A DNA stretch of 10,557 nt from positions 1 to 10,557 of the forward strand of contig NZ_CALEFV010000232.1 in the NCBI RefSeq assembly GCF_937877005.1, given 5' to 3'. Each line of letters starts with the position of its first letter. The stretch's first letter is position 1. The stretch comes from an uncultured Fibrobacter sp. Its GTDB lineage: Bacteria; Fibrobacterota; Fibrobacteria; Fibrobacterales; Fibrobacteraceae. A model generated the notes under the pieces. That model made no database searches, had not been told where the DNA came from, and was given only the letters and a program-made list of their open reading frames with translations. Both the position numbers and the translations under genes were made by a program. Below are positions 7,084 to 10,557 of the stretch, piece by piece.

Positions 7084-7745
7084 TCGTTACCTCGAGTGAC
7101 TAAGGCATAAACTTGTTCTTCCTGGGGTAGTGCATATTTGTGTATGTATACTGCCGGATCGTTTTCCAAGTGAACAATATTGTTGAAACTTTTCAGCGTG
7201 ATGAATTTACCGCCACGCTTGAGTCCCGGCTGGGCGCGTTCCCAGTCGTTTTCGAAAGTCGAAAGGGCGCGGCAACTCACAAAATCCAGGTAGGCAAGTC
7301 CCGAAGTTTCGAAACGCTTGCCCACGACGGTCAGGTTCTTGAGACCAAGTTTTTCTTTGGCGTAGTTCATGAACTCCACGCGCATGTGGCGGGGTTCGAC
7401 GGCAAAGAATTCTACTTCGGGCATTACGATGGCGAGCGGGAAAATCGGGCAACCTGCCCCCGCACCCATATCGGCCCACTTGACACCGGGCTGAATATCC
7501 TTCACTATATATATATAGGGCATCAGCGAGTCGGCGATGTGGCGGCTGAGGAATTTTTCGGAGTCCTTTGCCGAAATCAGGTTGCCGAACTGCTTGGTAT
7601 TCACCACCAAGTCCGCAAAATCGTAAAGCTTGCCCAGAACATTTTCGGACAGCTGCACACCATGTTCTTGCAAGAACTGGTTCAAGAGATTCTGCTGATT
7701 TTTGTTTTCTCTGTAATTCAATGAAAACCTAAAAAAATGTTCCAC
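7080..7745 (-). CDS. rsmG: 16S rRNA (guanine527-N7)-methyltransferase RsmG (GidB)
   Basis: Methylates G527 (E. coli numbering) of 16S rRNA using S-adenosylmethionine. The SAM-binding glycine loop reads ADMGAGAGCP (91-100), then PLAIVMPEVEFFAVEPRHMR (Glu117) and VSCRALSTF (157-164), as in GidB. Up to 221 residues if begun at the GTG at 7745-7743, but that codon lies inside parS site 1. A TTG at 7721-7719 (213 residues) has AGG six bases upstream and fits family length better; I regard the later start as more likely. GAGAGCP deviates slightly from the common GSGAGFPG. The stop overlaps the parA start by four bases. First gene of the partition operon; no convincing promoter was found between it and the terminator at 7895. 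Confidence 0.95.
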   Translation of the reverse strand: MEHFFRFSLNYRENKNQQNLLNQFLQEHGVQLSENVLGKLYDFADLVVNTKQFGNLISAKDSEKFLSRHIADSLMPYIYIVKDIQPGVKWADMGAGAGCPIFPLAIVMPEVEFFAVEPRHMRVEFMNYAKEKLGLKNLTVVGKRFETSGLAYLDFVSCRALSTFENDWERAQPGLKRGGKFITLKSFNNIVHLENDPAVYIHKYALPQEEQVYALVTRGNE

Positions 7746-7753
7746 GTGGAACG
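7738..7753. promoter_or_regulatory. parS: parS site 1 (ParB-binding centromere site)
   Basis: TGTTCCACGTGGAACG matches the bacterial parS form TGTTYCACGTGRAACA at 15 of 16 positions (last base G). It overlaps the 5' end of the longest rsmG frame and is followed at once by hairpin repeat R1. Confidence 0.85.
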
Positions 7754-7863
7754 TTAGCGAGGTGAGCGCAGCGAAAAATACATTAGGTATTTTTCATTGC
7801 CGAACCGAAGCAAGTTGGCTCCGAAGGAGCAAACAATGATTGCGAAGCAATCTAACGTCCACG
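7754..7863 (+). repeat. Hairpin repeat R1 next to parS1
   Basis: Begins TTAGCGAGG and contains three hairpins: GAAAAATAC/GTATTTTTC (7773-7781 with 7787-7795) with outer pairs GCAG/TTGC, GCTCC-GAA-GGAGC (7818-7830), and GATTGC-GAA-GCAATC (7838-7852). The end CTAACGTCCACG (7852-7863) is an imperfect inverted copy of CGTGGAACGTTAG (7745-7757), so the whole element including half of parS1 has terminal inverted repeats. A 33-base stretch (7802-7834) is identical to 8051-8083 in R2. Confidence 0.8.
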
Positions 7864-7894
7864 AGATAATTTAGTATTATGAAATGTGAATACA

Positions 7895-7920
7895 AGAAAA
7901 AAGGGCTTGCGCCCTTTCAC
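7895..7920 (-). terminator. Terminator between R1 and parS2
   Basis: AAAGGGC (7900-7906) pairs with GCCCTTT (7911-7917) over a 4-nt loop. On the minus strand the stem runs into TTTTTTC (7902-7896), so it can end transcripts of the secreted-protein gene that stops at 8085. On the plus strand CACTTTTT follows, so it may work both ways. Confidence 0.75.
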
Positions 7921-7987
7921 TTTTTAAAAATATCCGTGGATAAGTTTTTGATAAATGTTGAAATGATGTGAAAATAAATATTAGTTG

Positions 7988-8003
7988 TGTTTCACATGGA
8001 ACA
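7988..8003. promoter_or_regulatory. parS: parS site 2
   Basis: TGTTTCACATGGAACA matches TGTTYCACGTGRAACA at 15 of 16 positions (A for G at position 9). It lies in the gap between the terminator at 7895 and the secreted-protein stop at 8085 and is followed directly by hairpin repeat R2. Confidence 0.8.
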
Positions 8004-8083
8004 TTAGCGAGGAGAATGCAACGAAAATAAACTTGTTTATTTTCATTGCTGAACCGAAGCAAGTTGGCTCCGAAGGAGCAAAC
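8004..8083 (+). repeat. Hairpin repeat R2 next to parS2
   Basis: Begins TTAGCGAGG like R1. Its main stem is GAAAATAAAC/GTTTATTTTC (8023-8032 with 8035-8044) with outer pairs GCAA/TTGC, a different sequence from the R1 stem but the same design. GCTCC-GAA-GGAGC (8067-8079) follows. It lacks the third hairpin of R1 and ends two bases before the TAA (8087-8085) of the secreted-protein gene. Confidence 0.8.
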
Positions 8084-8084
8084 T

Positions 8085-8858
8085 TTATTTTAGGAATTCC
8101 ACCGTGTATTTTCCCTGTGCGGGGCGGCCGAGGAGGTCGAAGTGTTTGGCCTTTTCGGGGATGAATGTCGGATGGTTTTTGCGGAGGATCGAGGTGGTAG
8201 AATTGGGGTTGACCATAATATAGAACATCTTTTCCTCGCTGTTTTTGTTCGACACGACGAATCCGGTTTCGGTATTTGTTATAATCTGCTGGGTAGTGCT
8301 GGAAGTGGAATCGTAGGAGGTTATGATGCAGGTATTTCCGTCATTGGGGTCTGGGGTTATGAAGGAACTTTGTTCCTTTTGGAGGGTGTTTTCGGATTGG
8401 TCCCATACTTCCCTATAAAGGGTGTCGTTTCGCAAGTATACAATTCCTATATAGTCAACCTTCGGTTCATCGGAGATCGCGGGACTATAGACATAGGTCA
8501 GGGAAGAATCCATTCCTATGAAATAGGTTTCTTCCTGGATGATTTGGTCGTTGTAATAGGTAGTTGTCTTGATGTTTTTTTCGGATTTTTCCTGAACCGT
8601 CTTTTGACGAATTGTTGAACAATTGTAAGTGCCCTCTAGCTCTACGCACCGGACGATGCTATCCAGGTTGCTCCCTGTATAGTGGTATTTCATGGAGGCG
8701 TAGTAAGTAAAATCGTGAGCGTAGTTTTCGATGTAGGCGCTGTCTGCTAAATATTTATTTGTGGCGCTGGATGTTAAAGATATCTGGAGCATGTCTCGGC
8801 AGTTGATTGCGAAGGCGTTCAATGCGAGAATGGAGAAAATGAGGATTAGTTTTTTCAT
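8085..8858 (-). CDS. Small secreted protein A with conserved C-terminal tail (paralogue of protein B)
   Basis: 257 residues, no recognised family. Residues 1-17 are a signal peptide (MKKLILIFSILALNAFA, cut before INC). The mature part is polar, rich in Ser/Thr/Asn/Tyr and acidic residues, with two Cys-bearing blocks (VRCVELEGTYNC, NTCIITSY). The end, PEKAKHFDLLGRPAQGKYTV, resembles the last strands of type IX secretion C-terminal signals (xDLLGRxv...GxYxv) but is short. The same tail, signal peptide and the motif TGSNLDSIV (TGNHLDSVI in B) occur in the gene at 9094-9831, so the two are duplicates. The start has no Shine-Dalgarno; instead TATATT lies 11-16 nt upstream. Function unknown; surface or secreted location is inferred. 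Confidence 0.8.
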   Translation of the reverse strand: MKKLILIFSILALNAFAINCRDMLQISLTSSATNKYLADSAYIENYAHDFTYYASMKYHYTGSNLDSIVRCVELEGTYNCSTIRQKTVQEKSEKNIKTTTYYNDQIIQEETYFIGMDSSLTYVYSPAISDEPKVDYIGIVYLRNDTLYREVWDQSENTLQKEQSSFITPDPNDGNTCIITSYDSTSSTTQQIITNTETGFVVSNKNSEEKMFYIMVNPNSTTSILRKNHPTFIPEKAKHFDLLGRPAQGKYTVEFLK

Positions 8859-8884
8859 ATGGGAAAATATAATAAAAAATGTTT

Positions 8885-9044
8885 GGACACTTCGTGTCCG
8901 ACATGCTCATACTTGGTCATAAAATATGCAAGCATATTTTGCGACACTCGTAATCGCATGTTTGGCCTTTGGCTTCGCCAAAGACCGACATCCTGGGGCT
9001 CAGCAATGCCCATACAAGTATGGACGCTGCATTCGTCCTGCGGA
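8885..9044 (-). repeat. Hairpin repeat R3, two modules, next to parS3
   Basis: Read on the minus strand from parS3 toward protein A. Module a has the stem CCATAC-TT-GTATGG (9023-9010) with outer GCA/TGC, then CTTTGGC-GAA-GCCAAAG (8983-8967). Module b begins ACGAGTGTCGC, has AAAATATGC-TT-GCATATTTT (8940-8921) inside GTC/GAC, then GAGCATGTCGG and GGACAC-GAA-GTGTCC (8899-8885). Same architecture as the modules in R4, with different stem sequences. It ends 26 nt before the start codon of protein A. Confidence 0.75.
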
Positions 9045-9060
9045 TGTTTCATGTGAAACA
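9045..9060. promoter_or_regulatory. parS: parS site 3
   Basis: TGTTTCATGTGAAACA; on the minus strand TGTTTCACATGAAACA, which is 15 of 16 to the parS form TGTTYCACGTGRAACA. The flanking bases extend the arms to ATGTTTCA/TGAAACAT. It sits between the terminator of protein B and repeat R3. Confidence 0.8.
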
Positions 9061-9061
9061 T

Positions 9062-9086
9062 AAAAAGTCTCCTTTAAGGAGACCTT
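9062..9086 (-). terminator. Rho-independent terminator of protein B gene
   Basis: On the minus strand GTCTCC (9083-9078) pairs with GGAGAC (9072-9067) over a 5-nt loop and is followed by five T (9066-9062). It lies a few bases after the stop at 9094 and directly before parS3. Confidence 0.8.
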
Positions 9087-9093
9087 TTAGATA

Positions 9094-9831
9094 TTATCGA
9101 TTAACTTTTATGAAGTACTTGCTGTTGGCGGGGCGGCCGAGGAGGTCGAAGTGCTTGGCCTTTTCGGGGATAATTGTTGGACGGATTTTTCGCTGGAACG
9201 AGGTGATGGAATTTCCACTGATAGGAACCATGAATGTGATAAGGACTTTACCACCATCCAGATGAGTCCTCTTTTGGATAAGGGTGTCTCCCCTAGTCTC
9301 ATACTCATATGTCATCCAAACATTATTGTCTCTATCTTTATCGTAGCACTTATTTTCGTTATCCGTGTCTTTAACAATTATTTGTTCACCATGATCTCTG
9401 TGGAGAGTGTCATTCTTAATATAGATGGTGTCATCTTCTACACCTTCTTTATAGTATAGGGAATCTTTATCGAAAAAAATGAAATATTCTGAATCGATTT
9501 CGCCGTCGTCCAAGATGGTATATTTCTTTAGGTCGCCTTCTTGCGTAACAGTGGCGGTCCTATTCATGAGGTTTACTCTGTTTTCCCATTCTTCGGAGTC
9601 ATTAGATTTACCATATTCGATGACACTATCCAGGTGGTTTCCGGTCCAGTAGTCTTTAGAAATATAGATGGAAGAACCTTTATCGACGTACATGCTGTCT
9701 GTGCGGAGTCCTTCGTAGTCCTCGCCGTAGATGGTGTACTGCATTACATAGGCGTTGAATGTTGCCCGAATGCAGTCAACGGCGAAAACATTTAATGCGA
9801 GAATGGAGAGAATAAGGATAATCTTTTTCAT
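9094..9831 (-). CDS. Small secreted protein B with conserved C-terminal tail (paralogue of protein A)
   Basis: 245 residues from the ATG at 9831-9829. The frame stays open upstream to 10062, but those extra 77 codons are translated parS4 and repeat DNA; the signal peptide MKKIILILSILALNVFA marks the true start. The mature part is strongly acidic and Tyr/Asp-rich (VEDDTIYIKNDTLHRDHGE; NDTLYRE in A) and the C-terminus PEKAKHFDLLGRPANSKYFI matches that of protein A. About 40 bases of DNA coding this tail are nearly identical between the genes while the middles differ. No family recognised. Upstream sequence (AAACATTTTTT, TATATTTTC, CATATG) is shared with gene A, including TATATT 11-16 nt before ATG. 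Flanked by parS3 and parS4. Confidence 0.8.
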   Translation of the reverse strand: MKKIILILSILALNVFAVDCIRATFNAYVMQYTIYGEDYEGLRTDSMYVDKGSSIYISKDYWTGNHLDSVIEYGKSNDSEEWENRVNLMNRTATVTQEGDLKKYTILDDGEIDSEYFIFFDKDSLYYKEGVEDDTIYIKNDTLHRDHGEQIIVKDTDNENKCYDKDRDNNVWMTYEYETRGDTLIQKRTHLDGGKVLITFMVPISGNSITSFQRKIRPTIIPEKAKHFDLLGRPANSKYFIKVNR

Positions 9832-9862
9832 ATGAGAAAATATAAAAAAAATGTTTGGTATT

Positions 9863-9878
9863 TGTTCCACGTGAAACA
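9863..9878. promoter_or_regulatory. parS: parS site 4 (perfect consensus)
   Basis: TGTTCCACGTGAAACA is identical to the Bacillus subtilis parS 16-mer. It lies 31 nt upstream of the start codon of protein B and is followed on the other side by repeat R4, so ParB binding here could also affect transcription of that gene. Confidence 0.95.
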
Positions 9879-10069
9879 TGCGATAGCGAGTGTTGCGACG
9901 AAATACTTGTATTTCGGCATAACCGAGCATGAGCATGTCGGACTTTGGCTTTGCCAAAGTCCCAACATAGCGAGGTGAGTGTCGCAGAACAAACTTGTTT
10001 GTTCTATGACCGAGGCGATTAAGGTCGGACTTTGGCTTTGCCAAAGTCCCAACATGACACAAAGTGTCA
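9879..10069 (+). repeat. Hairpin repeat R4, two modules, next to parS4
   Basis: Module a: AGCGAGTGTTGC, stem CGAAATAC-TT-GTATTTCG (9899-9916), ACCGAGCATGAGCATGTCGG, then GGACTTTGGC-TTT-GCCAAAGTCC (9940-9962). Module b: AGCGAGGTGAGTGTCGC, stem AGAACAAAC-TT-GTTTGTTCT (9986-10005) inside GTC/GAC, GACCGAGGCG, then the same GGACTTTGGC hairpin (10027-10049) and TGACAC-AAA-GTGTCA (10055-10069). The modules are joined by CCCAACATAGCGAG, whose AACAT recalls the end of a parS site. Reading this DNA through gives false protein blocks such as VGTLAKPKSD. Confidence 0.8.
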
Positions 10070-10074
10070 AGGGG

Positions 10075-10176
10075 ATGGATGTATATTTAACTATAGAACC
10101 TTTTCAGGAAGGCTTTCTATGTGCAGCGGTTGCTGTTCCCTTATTGCTGCAATTTTTTTGGTCTCGTTATTTATGA
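10075..10176 (+). CDS. Doubtful 33-residue hydrophobic ORF
   Basis: ATG 10075 to TGA 10174-10176 encodes MDVYLTIEPFQEG followed by FLCAAVAVPLLLQFFWSRYL, which could span a membrane. AAGGGG precedes the ATG but touches it, which is poor spacing for a ribosome binding site. It lies just after R4 and converges with the VOC gene. A long inverted repeat (ATAGAACCTT 10093-10102 with AAGGCTTTCTAT 10109-10120) lies inside it, and TGCAGC/GCTGCA with T7 (about 10122-10158) could be a weak plus-strand terminator. Either may be the real function of this stretch. Confidence 0.2.
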   Translation: MDVYLTIEPFQEGFLCAAVAVPLLLQFFWSRYL

Positions 10177-10183
10177 TATGGCG

Positions 10184-10555
10184 CTAGACCGTTATCTCGA
10201 TGCGGTTGCCTTCGGGGTCGAGGACAACACTTTCGTAATACCCGTCGCCGGTAGTTCGGGGTTCCCCTATCACCTGGATTCCGTCGTCAGACATTTGCCG
10301 GGTGAGTCGGTCTACCTCTTCTTTTGAACCGACCGAAAAGGAAAGATGGGCAAAACCGAGATGTTCTTCATTTGCGTTACCTGTTGTTAGACAGATGTCG
10401 GGGCGGTGCATCACCTCCAAACGGGCTCCACTTTCGAAGGTGACGAATCGGCTGGTGAACTGCTTTGCCGGATTATGATAAATCGGGTGAACTACCCCAC
10501 CAAAATACTTTCGGTAGAATTCGCAGACCTTGTCGATGTCTTTTACCCAGATGGC
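10184..10555 (-). CDS. VOC-superfamily (glyoxalase/dioxygenase fold) protein, 5' end outside window
   Basis: About 123 residues are visible, from the window edge to TAG at 10184; only a few N-terminal residues seem to be missing, as the first strand (AIWVKDIDKVCEFYRKYFGG) is present. The two beta-alpha-beta-beta-beta halves are clear: ARLEVMHRP, then HLGFAHLSFSVGSKEEVDRL, GEPRTTGDGYYESVVLDPEG and NRIEITV. Probable metal ligands are Glu in LEV, His in FAHLSF and the final Glu in NRIEI; a first ligand would lie just outside. Such proteins include glyoxalase I-like lyases, fosfomycin/bleomycin resistance proteins and dioxygenases; DPEGNRIE is generic, so no substrate can be named. It converges on repeat R4. 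Confidence 0.88.
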   Translation of the reverse strand, partial: AIWVKDIDKVCEFYRKYFGGVVHPIYHNPAKQFTSRFVTFESGARLEVMHRPDICLTTGNANEEHLGFAHLSFSVGSKEEVDRLTRQMSDDGIQVIGEPRTTGDGYYESVVLDPEGNRIEITV

Positions 10556-10557
10556 GA

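Noticed and set aside
7140..7724. Plus-strand open frame of 194 codons
   Set aside because: Antisense to rsmG, which has clear SAM-binding motifs; a composition shadow.
7877..8062. Minus-strand open frame of 61 codons
   Set aside because: It runs through repeat R2, parS2 and the terminator at 7895-7920; no ribosome binding site or recognisable sequence.
8855..9061. Open frames on both strands across R3
   Set aside because: They translate the parS3 palindrome and hairpin repeats and have no protein-like features.
9832..10062. N-terminal extension of protein B (77 codons)
   Set aside because: These codons are repeat R4, parS4 and leader DNA; a signal peptide starts at 9831, and the repeated block is translated twice in the extension.
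7754..10069. CRISPR array
   Set aside because: Repeats are few, irregularly spaced, of different orientation and variable in the stems; no unique spacers and no cas genes.

Overview
The window looks like a chromosomal segment of a Fibrobacter-type bacterium (phylum Fibrobacterota). This is an inference from three things: a secreted GH10 xylanase with an N-terminal carbohydrate-binding module, tRNA and housekeeping genes of a Gram-negative FCB-like style, and small secreted paralogues with a C-terminal DLLGRPA-type tail. No single sequence here proves the genus. Nearly every gene lies on the minus strand.

Layout. 1-1550 (minus, open at the left edge) is the xylanase. 1605-1648 holds a minus-strand terminator. 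1690-2102 (minus) is an unrecognised gene split between two frames. 2103-2396 is mostly non-coding and holds one possible 32-residue membrane microprotein on the plus strand. 2397-2937 holds a lipoprotein gene directly behind a tRNA with a CAT anticodon. 2983-3726 is a calcineurin-like phosphoesterase. 3727-4088 is AT-rich and gene-free, with repeated CATTGAAAA motifs and DnaA-box-like 12-mers.

4089-7745 (minus) is the core: rsmG, parA, parB, an M23 peptidase and a bactofilin, in that order of transcription, with overlapping or near-touching ends. It joins chromosome segregation (ParA/ParB) to cell-wall remodelling and cytoskeletal scaffolding (M23/bactofilin). The matching centromere sites are present: four parS sites at 7738, 7988, 9045 and 9863. 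The last is a perfect match to the Bacillus subtilis consensus.

7746-10070 is accessory-looking DNA. It carries two paralogous secreted proteins and a family of repeat modules made of covarying hairpins. Each of the four parS sites has one or two of these modules directly beside it. This parS-linked hairpin family is the most unusual feature of the window. The right end (10184-10555, minus, open at the edge) is a VOC/glyoxalase-fold protein.
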